NCBI GenBank assembly: GCA_947495055.1
Contig: CANLXO010000016.1
Coordinates: forward strand, 1 to 59,224
Direction of reading: 5' to 3'
Length of the DNA: 59,224 nt
Source: an uncultured Psychrobacter sp.
GTDB lineage: Bacteria > Pseudomonadota > Gammaproteobacteria > Pseudomonadales > Moraxellaceae
Part shown: piece by piece, positions 35,049-44,040 of the stretch
How the letters are laid out: the number at the start of each line of letters is the position of its first letter
Position numbering within the stretch: position 1 is the stretch's first letter
Notes under the pieces: model-generated
What the model was told of the DNA's origin: nothing
The model's database searches: none
What the model saw: only the letters and a program-made list of their open reading frames with translations
Made by a program: the position numbers and the translations under genes

Positions 35049-36373
35049 TAGTTATTAGCCTTGTCTTCTTTGTCAGCGGTACTTGCGCTTTGATGTAAGT
35101 CTTCTACTTTTTCGTCGACTTTAGCCTCGGCTTCGATATCTAACTGATCGGACTCTGTTTTGGTATCTGAGTGTTTTTTATCCAAACCAACTTTATTAGG
35201 TAAAACGCTTATCAGTGCGCTCAAGCTTGTCTCAAGCTCAGCGACGTCATTTGGCATCAAGGTAATATGAGCGATCTTGCGATCTTCGCGCTCCTCTTTA
35301 TGATAGCTGTGATAATGCGCACCGTCTATTTTAAGTACCTCGCTGATATCTGGATACTGACCGAGGACATTGAGCATAATGGCGGGGTGGATATTATCAG
35401 TATCGCCCAGAGGCAGACCAACTACTGCACGTATATGGTTCTCAAACTGACTGGTGATTGCGCCCTCAATACTCCAGTGCCCAGAGTTATGTACACGCGG
35501 CGCGATCTCATTGGCGAGCAGATAATCATGACCGCGCGCGTCTTTAGTCACAAACAACTCAAGCGCCATAGTACCCACGTAATTAAGATGATTCATCACA
35601 GTGGTAATAGCGTCTTTTGCTTGCTTAAATAAATGGCTGGTACCGACCGCAGGTGCTTGAGTTTTAGCTAAAATCCCTTGATGATGATGGTTTTCGACCA
35701 AATCATAACAGCGCACATTACCCTCTGTGCCACGTGTGGCGATGATAGAGAGCTCACGACTAAAGTGGATAAAGCCCTCAGCGATCAGCGGGGCGGGGGT
35801 TGGCGTCAGGCTACCTTGACCACTGACCGCATCTTTGAGCGCGTGCCACGCCGCTGGTATATCGTCATCGGTTTTGATCACAAACTGACCTTTGCCATCG
35901 TAGCCGCCGCGACTGGTTTTGAGTACGATAGGCAAGCCCAAAGCCTTACAAGCCTGTGCAAGCTCGGCTTGGGTACTCACGGCGACAAAGGGGACGGTCG
36001 CAATAGCCAAATCATTAAACATCTGCTTTTCTTTTAGGCGATCTTGTGCCACATCAAGAGCAATAGGCGGTGGATACATGCCCTGTTTTTGTCCTGACTT
36101 GGCAAGACTTGCTAGACGTTCAACGGTCGATGTTGGCGTGTTTTCAAACTCTAGGGTAAACACGTCCGCTGCCGCTATAAAATCCTCTAACTGCTCACTG
36201 CTAAAGACGCGTCCATAAAGACTGGCTGGACACTGCGCATTGTCCTCTAAAAATACGCAGCGATAACCGAGCGGCATGGCAGCCTCTGCCAGCATCATGC
36301 CGAGCTGACCGCCTCCTAAAATACCTATCGTGCCAATGGTTTGGGTTGCAGGGTAAGCATTATCTGTTGTCAT
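35048..36373 (-). CDS. purK: N5-carboxyaminoimidazole ribonucleotide synthase PurK
   Basis: PurK uses ATP and bicarbonate to carboxylate AIR, making the substrate for PurE in purine synthesis. The protein is 441 residues from the ATG giving MTTDNAYPATQTIGTIGILG; an upstream open extension has no family similarity. The motif GGGQLGMMLAEAA, the ATP-grasp region (VLKTSRGGYDGKGQFVIK) and NEIAPRVHNSGHWSIEGA are clear. An acidic low-complexity tail of about 45 residues (HSDTKTESD to DKANN) goes beyond the usual end. A hairpin lies between purE and purK; the stop overlaps the yaiI-like start. Confidence 0.95.
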   Translation of the reverse strand: MTTDNAYPATQTIGTIGILGGGQLGMMLAEAAMPLGYRCVFLEDNAQCPASLYGRVFSSEQLEDFIAAADVFTLEFENTPTSTVERLASLAKSGQKQGMYPPPIALDVAQDRLKEKQMFNDLAIATVPFVAVSTQAELAQACKALGLPIVLKTSRGGYDGKGQFVIKTDDDIPAAWHALKDAVSGQGSLTPTPAPLIAEGFIHFSRELSIIATRGTEGNVRCYDLVENHHHQGILAKTQAPAVGTSHLFKQAKDAITTVMNHLNYVGTMALELFVTKDARGHDYLLANEIAPRVHNSGHWSIEGAITSQFENHIRAVVGLPLGDTDNIHPAIMLNVLGQYPDISEVLKIDGAHYHSYHKEEREDRKIAHITLMPNDVAELETSLSALISVLPNKVGLDKKHSDTKTESDQLDIEAEAKVDEKVEDLHQSASTADKEDKANN

Positions 36374-36430
36374 AGCAGGCTCTTTTGCGTCATCAAAAAG
36401 GATATGGTTTTGGTAGTATAGCAAAATAGG

Positions 36431-36455
36431 AAAAGGTGCACGAAAGGCACCTTTT
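36431..36455 (-). terminator. Hairpin between purE and purK (possible attenuating terminator)
   Basis: AAAAGGTGC and GCACCTTTT are exact complements with a seven-base loop. In the purE-to-purK direction four T residues end the stem and a further T run follows shortly. It may partly terminate the purE transcript, lowering purK expression. Confidence 0.65.
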
Positions 36456-36494
36456 ATTATTGAGCTAAATGATGACCAAGCTAAGTTGGTCATT

Positions 36495-37043
36495 TTATTG
36501 ATTGATAATACCAGGAATAGGGCTGGCAAGAATGGTATCGGTTTGCGTTTGACGCAAATGTTGCAATTTATGAGCAATCAACTCATCATGCAATGCCAAC
36601 ACCTGAATCGCCAGCAGTGCAGCATTATAAGCGCCAGCACTACCGATAGCTAGCGTACCAACCGCGACGCCTTTTGGCATCTGGACGATAGAGAGTAGAC
36701 TATCCCAACCGCTAAGTATCGAGGACTTTACAGGGACGCCAAAGACAGGAAGCGGCGTTTGACTGGCGCACATACCCGGCAGGTGCGCCGCCCCTCCAGC
36801 ACCAGCGATGATGACTTGCAGGCCATTGTCTTTAGCGCCTTTGGCATAATCAAATAGTCTATCAGGCGTACGATGAGCCGAGACCACCTCGCATTCAAAC
36901 GCAATACCGAAGTCTGCTAATAACTGGGCTGCTGCGCTCATTGTCGGCCAATCAGACTGCGAGCCCATGATTATACCTACTTTGGGCTGACCTGCTGGGG
37001 AGGCGATAGCCTTGTTTTGGTCAGTTGCATGATCGGTGCTCAT
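36495..37043 (-). CDS. purE: N5-carboxyaminoimidazole ribonucleotide mutase PurE
   Basis: PurE moves the carboxyl group of N5-CAIR to give CAIR, the step after PurK. The 182-residue protein carries [35 protein letters not shown] with the catalytic His, and [14 protein letters not shown]. These are class-I PurE signatures. The first 20 residues are a polar extension. GAGGA lies upstream of the ATG. purK follows after 121 bases on the same strand, with a hairpin in between. Confidence 0.96.
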   Translation of the reverse strand: MSTDHATDQNKAIASPAGQPKVGIIMGSQSDWPTMSAAAQLLADFGIAFECEVVSAHRTPDRLFDYAKGAKDNGLQVIIAGAGGAAHLPGMCASQTPLPVFGVPVKSSILSGWDSLLSIVQMPKGVAVGTLAIGSAGAYNAALLAIQVLALHDELIAHKLQHLRQTQTDTILASPIPGIINQ

Positions 37044-37153
37044 AAGGCAATATCCTCAAAACGACCATCATACAAAAGTTTTGCTAGTGCCGTAAAGACA
37101 AGATTGCCTCATCTTAGCAAAACTCATCGCATAGTTTGGTAGTCGTAGAAGGT

Positions 37154-38098
37154 CTACGTATTTAGGTACTGCACAAAGTTATTGGGGCTAAGTGGTAATG
37201 GGTGGTCAGTGTCCAGCTGATAACTGGTCAAATATCCACTATCAACCGCTGCTGAATAATCCGTGCAAACGACCTGCGGACTGAGCGGCGCAGGCGTGCC
37301 TGTTAGCCAGTAGTGACCCACAAATATAGGTTTAGTCGTTTTGAGCGTAAAGTCTATAGGCTCAGGCTTAGTATCATAAGGAATCTGCGCTATCGCTGAG
37401 GCAGGCGCGCGTGCAATATCGTGGATAGGGCGATCATTGAGATCATCAAGCCACCACCTTACTCGTACTCGCGTACGCGTCGTACCTTCTTTATCCACCA
37501 TCACAATACCCTCAGGCAGCGGCGTCTCCACCCCTTTGAGCACGCGCTCTAAGGCATCAAATAACGGCGTATGTTTTTGTGAGGTGTGAATGAGCGCCTT
37601 TAAGGTTAAGCGATTGTCATCGGTTAGCAGTGGCTTTAGCATTGCCATACTATCGACATCCCAGCAGGCATGCACGAAACAGGCATAGTCGGTCTCAAGC
37701 CACAATGGAATCTCGTAAAAGCGCTTAAGCCAATAGGTATGCAGCTCCGAGCCAAAGGTCACTTCATCTAAAAACGCCTCATGCTGGCGGGTATGTATCT
37801 CATTGTGCACGCGTAAATAGTGCTCTGGATGCTCAGGATCTAAAGTGGCAAACGCTAAAGCATTGTATTCATGATTGCCCATCACGGCATCAGCAACGCC
37901 TGCATCGAGCATCGCAAAGACAATCTCAAGCGTCTTGATTTGCTGCGGGCCACGATCGATTAAATCACCGATAAACAGCGCTCGGTGGCCTTTGGGCGGC
38001 ACAAAATACTGACCATTATGCTGATAATCTAATTGCGTCAGTAGTCCTATTAGTTTGTCTGCATAGCCATGAATGTCACCGATAATATCTATAATCAT
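37154..38098 (-). CDS. Metallophosphoesterase (PPP-type phosphatase/ApaH-like)
   Basis: The 314-residue protein has all core motifs of calcineurin-like phosphoesterases: GDIHG at 7-11, GDLIDRG, GNHE, and later FVHACWDVDS and VGHYW. This resembles the PPP serine/threonine phosphatase and ApaH branch, which binds two metals. The substrate (phosphoprotein, dinucleotide polyphosphate or other) cannot be decided. The rhomboid gene lies 29 bases upstream on the same strand, suggesting co-transcription. Confidence 0.85.
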   Translation of the reverse strand: MIIDIIGDIHGYADKLIGLLTQLDYQHNGQYFVPPKGHRALFIGDLIDRGPQQIKTLEIVFAMLDAGVADAVMGNHEYNALAFATLDPEHPEHYLRVHNEIHTRQHEAFLDEVTFGSELHTYWLKRFYEIPLWLETDYACFVHACWDVDSMAMLKPLLTDDNRLTLKALIHTSQKHTPLFDALERVLKGVETPLPEGIVMVDKEGTTRTRVRVRWWLDDLNDRPIHDIARAPASAIAQIPYDTKPEPIDFTLKTTKPIFVGHYWLTGTPAPLSPQVVCTDYSAAVDSGYLTSYQLDTDHPLPLSPNNFVQYLNT

Positions 38099-38127
38099 AA
38101 ATTGTGATCAAATTCCGAGTCAGTAGA

Positions 38128-38745
38128 TTAAAGGATAGGCGAGAGTAGCTCGCTAATAAAGTGCGGTATAACCTGTGGCTCTAGTATTATTGTGGCTATC
38201 ACGCCAAACGCGCCGCCCCATAAATGCGCCATATGGTTAATATTAGAGTCGCCTTTTTTATCGGCATAGATGCTATAAGCGACGTATGCGATAGCGAATA
38301 ATATCGCAGGAATCGGTACAACAGCGAATAGATACAGCGTATCCCAAGGCGCGAGCAGTATAAAGGCAAAGAGTACTGCTGATACGCCGCCAGAAGCTCC
38401 AAGGCTTAGGTAGCTAGCATTGTTTTTGTTTTTGAGATAACTTGGAATCATCGCCACAATGATAGCCAAAAGGTAAAACACAATAAACCCAAAGCCCCAG
38501 AGATATGGCTCATACAGCCCTTCGATGGCGCGACCAAAAAAATACAAGGTAAACATGTTAAACAGCAGATGCATGCTATCGGCATGAATAAAACCATGGG
38601 TCACAAATCGATCCCATTGACCTTGTTCTACTGCTGGCGGATAGAATATCAGACGATTAAACAGAGCTTTATTTTGCCAAGCCAGCAGACTGATAATAAC
38701 CGTAACGATAATAATAAGTGTAGTATGATTAAACAAAAAGGTCAT
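38128..38745 (-). CDS. Rhomboid family intramembrane serine protease
   Basis: The 205-residue protein has the six-helix rhomboid core. Helix 2 region: HGFIHADSMHLLFNMFTLYF. The nucleophile is Ser118 (LSLGASGGVSA) and the catalytic His is in HMAHLWGGAFG near residue 174. It would cleave transmembrane segments in the inner membrane; substrates are unknown. The sequence AAGG directly abuts the ATG, leaving no normal ribosome-site spacing, which is odd. It precedes the metallophosphoesterase gene in an apparent operon. Confidence 0.9.
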   Translation of the reverse strand: MTFLFNHTTLIIIVTVIISLLAWQNKALFNRLIFYPPAVEQGQWDRFVTHGFIHADSMHLLFNMFTLYFFGRAIEGLYEPYLWGFGFIVFYLLAIIVAMIPSYLKNKNNASYLSLGASGGVSAVLFAFILLAPWDTLYLFAVVPIPAILFAIAYVAYSIYADKKGDSNINHMAHLWGGAFGVIATIILEPQVIPHFISELLSPIL

Positions 38746-38764
38746 CCTTAGGGCAAGCCTATTA

Positions 38765-38844
38765 TACTACGCGCTCAAAGTACGACGCGCTCAAAGTACG
38801 ACGCGTTCCAAGTACGACGCGTTCCAAGTACGATACGCTCTAAG
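38765..38844. repeat. Five 16-bp tandem repeats
   Basis: Five head-to-tail 16-base units of the type TACGACGCGCTCAAAG or TACGACGCGTTCCAAG follow the rhomboid start. The outer units carry one to a few substitutions. They lie in the promoter region between the rhomboid and the first OmpA-type paralogue. There are no spacers, so it is not a CRISPR. Confidence 0.95.
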
Positions 38845-39035
38845 TCTCAAGCGTTTTGATTGAGAAAAGCAGAATATGTAGACTCCAATATAAAGCAATT
38901 AAACTATCAGCAAGTGATGATGAGTAAGGCTTCGTATTGCGAGCGTAACGACTCCTGTTGACAGAGATACTTGGCATAAAAAACGTAGAATTGAGCCATT
39001 AAAACCTTTAATCAAGCAGAGGAAAGCTGCATTTT

Positions 39036-40556
39036 ATGAATATCATTGAACACTTAGAACAAACCGTTAGCAGCCTAGTGTTAGCAGATACTGTAGATGC
39101 TGCTAAGCTAAGCTTACTTGAGCAGTTCTATGCAATTTTAGCGACGCGGTTGTCATCATCACAGGTGCAGCACGATGATAAGGCGCGTTCAGACAGTTTT
39201 GACACCATTCATCACTCACTATTTGAGCAACTATGGCAAGACCCTGATGATCGTCAAGTCATCATTAAAGAGTTGTCCGCAGCGCACCATATCAATGAGA
39301 TAGTGACCACGCAACTGCTTATCAATGCCACACCCCTCGCTTATCAAGCCCTAAAAGACAGTGCAAAGGGTGATTATCTGCCCGCCTTTTTACAACATCA
39401 GCAACCCATTTTACGTCAATATCTTCCAGCGTGGTCAGCATCTGTTATTGCACAACGTACGCATATCGAGGGTTCACTGACGTCAGCTATTATTACAAAT
39501 TCAGATAAAACGACGGCAGGTGACGCTCACATCTTAAATACACAAAACCTTGAGAAAGAAATCATTGAGCAAGAGGAGCTATCTGATACCGATGCCATTC
39601 ATGCAAATCCCTCCCAGCATCATGCAGATAACTATGCATATAACTATGCAGATAATAACGAGGCTAATAATAACGAGGTTAAGCCTTTTAGAGTAACGAG
39701 CGCTCGTAACCATAATAAAGGCATGCGTAAGACATCCTGGTTACTGTTTGCCTTAGCCGTATTGGCAGGAATGGGGTTGGCATGGGCGTTAGTGACAAAG
39801 CCTAAACCAGTTGAAACCATCGCAGCACCGCCTACGGTTGCAGCGCCTGTAACGCCGCCAGTCGTTGTGCCTTTGACACCTGTTTCGATGAGTGTGGGCG
39901 TGGATAATAGTGGCAATCTTTACACTTGTAATGCAAAAGTCGGTGATACCAGTTTGCAAAGTACGTTTATGCAAGCGCTTAACGTGAGCTTTGGTGAGCA
40001 AGCTAGTATTTGTGATATCACTGTAGCCAAAGAAATCGCTGCAAGCTTGCCCAATATGTCCATAGAGACGCTACCTGATATCCTAACTTTGCTCAGAGCT
40101 ACCCCTTTTGCACGCTTGCAACTACAAAACGAGCGCATCGTACTAGAAGCGCCTGATGGTCTGTTGCTGCAACAGCTGGTCGATGACATGCGTATTTTAG
40201 TACCTGCCATGCCGATAGAGCGCGCTGCGCCTATACCACTACCTGACAATCTAACTACTGATAATGATGTAACTACTGATAATAGTATAACTATGAATAA
40301 TCCTGTTGATAGCGGCAACGAGACTATAAGTAACCTAAATAATAACGATGTCGGCAATGCAAACAACACTACAAACAACTATCAGGCTACAGATGATGAA
40401 ACAGGCGATAGAGTCATACCTGATACGCCAAATCAATATAGGAACAATAATCAAAATACAAATAGCACGCCCGTTCCATCAGGACCTATTTCTTTATCTG
40501 AATTAGAGGAGATGGCAAGTAAAGAAATCAGAGTAGATCCAGTAAGAGCGAACTGA
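39036..40556 (+). CDS. Inner-membrane-anchored envelope protein, OmpA-less paralogue
   Basis: I recognise no named family over the full 506 residues. The protein has a cytoplasmic helical N-domain with LSLLEQFYAILATRL (about residues 25-40), a polar linker, one membrane helix near 232-255 (WLLFALAVLAGMGLAWALV), a Pro-rich stretch, and a periplasmic domain with cysteines (LYTCNAKVGD, ASICDI). The C-terminus is Asn/Asp-rich and low complexity. The next gene encodes a paralogue aligning along both domains, but with an added OmpA domain that this one lacks. Presumably one copy lost, or never gained, the peptidoglycan anchor. It is preceded by GAGGAAAG twelve or so bases upstream. Function unknown. 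Confidence 0.8.
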   Translation: MNIIEHLEQTVSSLVLADTVDAAKLSLLEQFYAILATRLSSSQVQHDDKARSDSFDTIHHSLFEQLWQDPDDRQVIIKELSAAHHINEIVTTQLLINATPLAYQALKDSAKGDYLPAFLQHQQPILRQYLPAWSASVIAQRTHIEGSLTSAIITNSDKTTAGDAHILNTQNLEKEIIEQEELSDTDAIHANPSQHHADNYAYNYADNNEANNNEVKPFRVTSARNHNKGMRKTSWLLFALAVLAGMGLAWALVTKPKPVETIAAPPTVAAPVTPPVVVPLTPVSMSVGVDNSGNLYTCNAKVGDTSLQSTFMQALNVSFGEQASICDITVAKEIAASLPNMSIETLPDILTLLRATPFARLQLQNERIVLEAPDGLLLQQLVDDMRILVPAMPIERAAPIPLPDNLTTDNDVTTDNSITMNNPVDSGNETISNLNNNDVGNANNTTNNYQATDDETGDRVIPDTPNQYRNNNQNTNSTPVPSGPISLSELEEMASKEIRVDPVRAN

Positions 40557-41148
40557 TAATAACTATGTAGCGGTGTAATAGTCATATAGTGGTAGTGGTA
40601 GTGGTTATATAGTGGTAGTAGTTATACAGTGACTAGCTTAGCAGTCATTAACTTAGTAGTAACTTGCATGATTCCTTTAAATATTTGTATAAGCTTATTT
40701 GGCAATATATTAATATCCCTATTTGTTTGATATTAAAAAATTAAAAGTGACTTCTTACTTACGCCGTTATTTAAAGTGTTCAGCAGACTCTATCTGGCAA
40801 TCCTTAATATACGTTAACGTCGATTACACTGATAGGTTTTTAGTTACGCGTAACTCTCCTAACATTACCTAATGTTGCATTTGTACAACATCACCTTTGT
40901 TGTGAGTAACCACTTAGTGATTATACTAGGACAATACTGAAGTAAATCAATAAGTAGCTATAGCTAAGTATTTGAACTCAATAATGAGTAACAGACACAT
41001 TCTTTATTTTCATTTGCTACTACTTGTTACATTCACTCTTATAAAGCGAAACATAATCTTTTGTTTTGTTAATTTAAAATGACAGAATAAGTTTTCGCAA
41101 ATTTTGAACATTTAGAACGATTACACAAACTATTAGGGGATACAGAAT
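40557..41148. other. Intergenic region between the two envelope paralogues
   Basis: These 592 AT-rich bases start with imperfect repeats of ATAGTGGTAGT (about 40579-40635). No gene or terminator with a clear T run was seen. Its size suggests that the second paralogue has its own promoter. Confidence 0.45.
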
Positions 41149-42828
41149 ATGGATATTATCAGTCATTTAACACGAACCGTCAGCCCAGCAGTTTTGGGAG
41201 ATGATCATAGCCCAGCCAAAAAAGGCCTACTTGAGCAGTTTTATGCGATATTCGCCGCTCGCCTAGCTGATAACGAAACCTACGGACGTTTCTCTAATGA
41301 GAATATTGCTCGTGATGATCAAGGGTTTTACGACCGCGTTTGGACAGATGGCGCGCATCGTGACCGTATCTCACGTGAGCTTGCAGGCGCGCACAACGTT
41401 GACGCAACAGCTTCTCGTGGTTTAATCGCTATGGCTGCACCTTTAGCCTATCATGAGATAAAAAGCCTTGCTGGAACGACGCCAGTACCCCAGTTTTTAA
41501 ATGATAATTTATCCAGCTATCAGCATCATATCCCAGCATGGGCAAGCGCTGTGGTACCTGCTGGTATGTTAGCCGCCGCTCCTGCTGGCGCACGTATTTC
41601 TGACACGACTACGACCGCGCCTCTAGTACGCGAAGAAGAGCAAAAAGACGGCAGCTTTATGAAAGCGTTATTGCCTATTATTGGTTTAATTATTTTAGGT
41701 GCACTTGCTTGGGCACTGCTCAGAGGTTGCCAAGATGACCCAGCACCTGTCGCTACGCCTGTTGTTGCTGAAGAGCAAGCGCAGACAGATGGGCAAACAG
41801 CAGTTGCTATGGATGTCGAGCCTGCCTCATTGCGTCTTGCTATGGGTGAAGGCAACACCTTATACGCTTGCCGTATGAATGTCGGTGACGAAGCGCTACA
41901 AAGCACTGTTATGGGCGCGCTTAATGATGCGTTCGGCGCTGAAACTGATAAGTGTCGTGCTGATGTCGATGACAGTTTTGCGACAGATATGCCAGCTGCA
42001 GCCAATCTTGCTGCTATCTTAGCTATCTTCAAAGATGTCCCAGACGCTAGCATGATTATCAAAGGCGATAATATCGTAGTGAATTCAGCAGATGCTGATG
42101 TACTTAGCAAGCTAGTATCTGATTTACAAGCTGCAGCACCGTCAATGACAGTTGAAGCTGAAGGTCCGCTAGATATGCAAGGCGAGATTGACAACAGCCT
42201 AGTTGCTGCTGGTGCGGCAATAGATAGACTGGGTGACAATCCAGATCCACGCGATGTTGCTCGTGCTTTGAGCCTACAAACCATCAACTTTGAGTTGGAC
42301 AAAGCCTTTATCCCTGATGTCAACAAGCCGTTCTTAGATCGCGCTGCCAAGATAGTTACCGAAGTACCAAACATGGAATTGGTTATTATAGGTCATACGG
42401 ATAATCAAGCTTCTAATGCTTACAACATGGAGCTATCACGTGACCGTGCTGAATCAGTCAAAGAGTACTTAGTTTCTCAAGGCGTTGACGCAAGTAAGCT
42501 TACGACAAAAGGTATGGGTGAAACGGATCCTATCGCTGATAACTCAACTGAGCAGGGACGTTTCCGTAACCGCCGCATTGAGTTTACAGTCAACGATCAA
42601 TCTGCAATGGCAAGTAACAATGGCATGGCGACCAACAGTGGCAACCTCGACCCAGATCTTAACCCGCTAGATAGCAACAACGATGATCTAACGGTTGATG
42701 GTGATGATCGAGGCGTAAACGCATCAATGCCAGACCCAGATCTGAATCCATTAGATAACAATAATGATGACTTACTACCAGATGGTGATGATCCCACTCA
42801 AGGTACTGTTCTTGATCCAACGAAATAA
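41149..42828 (+). CDS. Inner-membrane-anchored OmpA-domain protein
   Basis: The 559-residue protein has four parts. Residues 1-135 are a cytoplasmic helical domain (KGLLEQFYAIFAARLAD). One membrane helix lies near 173-194. A periplasmic domain follows with two conserved Cys (LYACRMNVGD, DKCRADV), loosely recalling the BON-like region of mycobacterial OmpATb. Residues about 377-480 form an OmpA C-terminal domain with Asp418 (GHTDN) and Arg433 (LSRDRAESV), spaced exactly as the diaminopimelate-binding pair of OmpA. The tail holds two copies of a DPDLNPLD-type acidic motif 28 residues apart. It probably links the inner membrane to peptidoglycan from the cytoplasmic side outward; that role is inferred. 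A terminator follows. Confidence 0.87.
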   Translation: MDIISHLTRTVSPAVLGDDHSPAKKGLLEQFYAIFAARLADNETYGRFSNENIARDDQGFYDRVWTDGAHRDRISRELAGAHNVDATASRGLIAMAAPLAYHEIKSLAGTTPVPQFLNDNLSSYQHHIPAWASAVVPAGMLAAAPAGARISDTTTTAPLVREEEQKDGSFMKALLPIIGLIILGALAWALLRGCQDDPAPVATPVVAEEQAQTDGQTAVAMDVEPASLRLAMGEGNTLYACRMNVGDEALQSTVMGALNDAFGAETDKCRADVDDSFATDMPAAANLAAILAIFKDVPDASMIIKGDNIVVNSADADVLSKLVSDLQAAAPSMTVEAEGPLDMQGEIDNSLVAAGAAIDRLGDNPDPRDVARALSLQTINFELDKAFIPDVNKPFLDRAAKIVTEVPNMELVIIGHTDNQASNAYNMELSRDRAESVKEYLVSQGVDASKLTTKGMGETDPIADNSTEQGRFRNRRIEFTVNDQSAMASNNGMATNSGNLDPDLNPLDSNNDDLTVDGDDRGVNASMPDPDLNPLDNNNDDLLPDGDDPTQGTVLDPTK

Positions 42829-42854
42829 TCTATCGATACAATTATAGATTATCC

Positions 42855-42887
42855 AAAAAACCGCACTTATCAGAGTGCGGTTTTTTT
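42855..42887. terminator. Bidirectional terminator after the OmpA-domain gene
   Basis: AAAAAACCGCACT pairs with AGTGCGGTTTTTT around a six-base loop. It lies between convergent genes. Confidence 0.93.
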
Positions 42888-42960
42888 GTTGGAGTTTGGC
42901 TATCTTTAAAAGAGTAGAGTTTTTGCTTCTGCATGTAGTTGTAGTTATTGTAGTCTGCTT

Positions 42961-44040
42961 TTATTTATACTCAGTAGGATCCTTTTGCTTCGCTGTAATC
43001 TTAGTGTTTAGATCTTCGTTGACGAAAAAAGTATTCAAGATATGATTCCGAGCCTGTTGCCAGTAGTCAAATTGCTCACAAGTAGAGAGCAAGTCATCTT
43101 GCCATACTGGAATATGTCCGCGCATGGTTTTGATACGACTTTGATTGGGATAGGGTAGCTCTTGCGCCGTTTTGGCAGCATCGTGAGCAGCAATTCTATC
43201 ATTACAGACTAGTGCGATGTCACAACCTGCATTGATGGCGGCTTTAACGCGAGCGCTGACATCACCAACAGAATTGGCACCTGCCATAGAGAGATCATCA
43301 GAGAATATCACCCCATCATACTTGAGCTGACTACGCAAAATGTCTTTAAGCCATATTTTTGAAAATCCTGCTGGCTTATCATCGACTTGCGAGAAGATAA
43401 CATGAGCAGGCATCACCGCATCTAACCATGGCAAAGTCTGGGCGAAGGGTTGCATATCGCTTGCCATAATCTCGTCTAAACTGCGCGTATCAATGGCCTG
43501 CGCTACGTGTGAGTCAGGAGCGATCGCGCCATGACCAGGAAAGTGCTTGCCCGTAGTTGCCATGCCAGCGGCCTTCATTCCGCGCATAAACTGCGTAGAC
43601 AAAGCTACAATCGCTTGCGGCTCATGATGAAAGCTACGATCCCCTATCACTTGACTGATACCGCCTCTATCGAGGACAGGCGCAAAGCTCATATCGATAC
43701 CTACGGCGAGTACTTCTGCTGCCATAAGGTAGCCGCAATCGTAAGCACAGCTTAGGGCGAGATTTGGGTCTTTATCGAATAAATCACCGAGGAGGCCCAT
43801 TGCAGGTAGCGGAGTGAAGCCTTCACGCAGGCGTGCTACGCGGCCGCCTTCTTGATCGACCCCGATTAGGATATCAGCATTGTGATAGCGGATGTCATCA
43901 CATAGCGCGCGCACTTGGGCGGCATCGATCACGTTGCGTGCAAACAGTATAATGCCGCCTACTTGTGCCTGTTTGATCAAGCTGACGTCTTCTGCGGTCA
44001 GCGCGGTATTGTCTATATCTATCATTAACACGCCGTACAT
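42961..44040 (-). CDS. nagZ: Beta-N-acetylhexosaminidase NagZ
   Basis: NagZ removes N-acetylglucosamine from anhydro-muropeptides in cytoplasmic peptidoglycan recycling. The 359-residue GH3 protein has the family signature KHFPGHG at 165-171 with the acid/base His in the following loop (DSHVA), and the nucleophile Asp247 in IFSDDLSMAG. GVDQEGGRVARL marks the sugar-binding start. There is no signal peptide. AAGGA lies well before the ATG. It is transcribed alone. In related species NagZ products influence beta-lactamase induction, but no such gene lies nearby. Confidence 0.95.
   Translation of the reverse strand: MYGVLMIDIDNTALTAEDVSLIKQAQVGGIILFARNVIDAAQVRALCDDIRYHNADILIGVDQEGGRVARLREGFTPLPAMGLLGDLFDKDPNLALSCAYDCGYLMAAEVLAVGIDMSFAPVLDRGGISQVIGDRSFHHEPQAIVALSTQFMRGMKAAGMATTGKHFPGHGAIAPDSHVAQAIDTRSLDEIMASDMQPFAQTLPWLDAVMPAHVIFSQVDDKPAGFSKIWLKDILRSQLKYDGVIFSDDLSMAGANSVGDVSARVKAAINAGCDIALVCNDRIAAHDAAKTAQELPYPNQSRIKTMRGHIPVWQDDLLSTCEQFDYWQQARNHILNTFFVNEDLNTKITAKQKDPTEYK

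Noticed and set aside
36374..36577. N-terminal extension of PurK by 68 residues
   Set aside because: The added residues resemble no PurK; the ATG before TTDNAYPATQ fits the family length and has an AAGAG ribosome site.
38765..38844. CRISPR array
   Set aside because: The five 16-base units are contiguous with no spacers, and no cas gene is present.
41526..42374. 282-codon open frame antisense to the OmpA-domain gene
   Set aside because: It is the shadow of a well-supported gene; its Ser/Ala-rich composition mirrors the codon usage of the sense strand.
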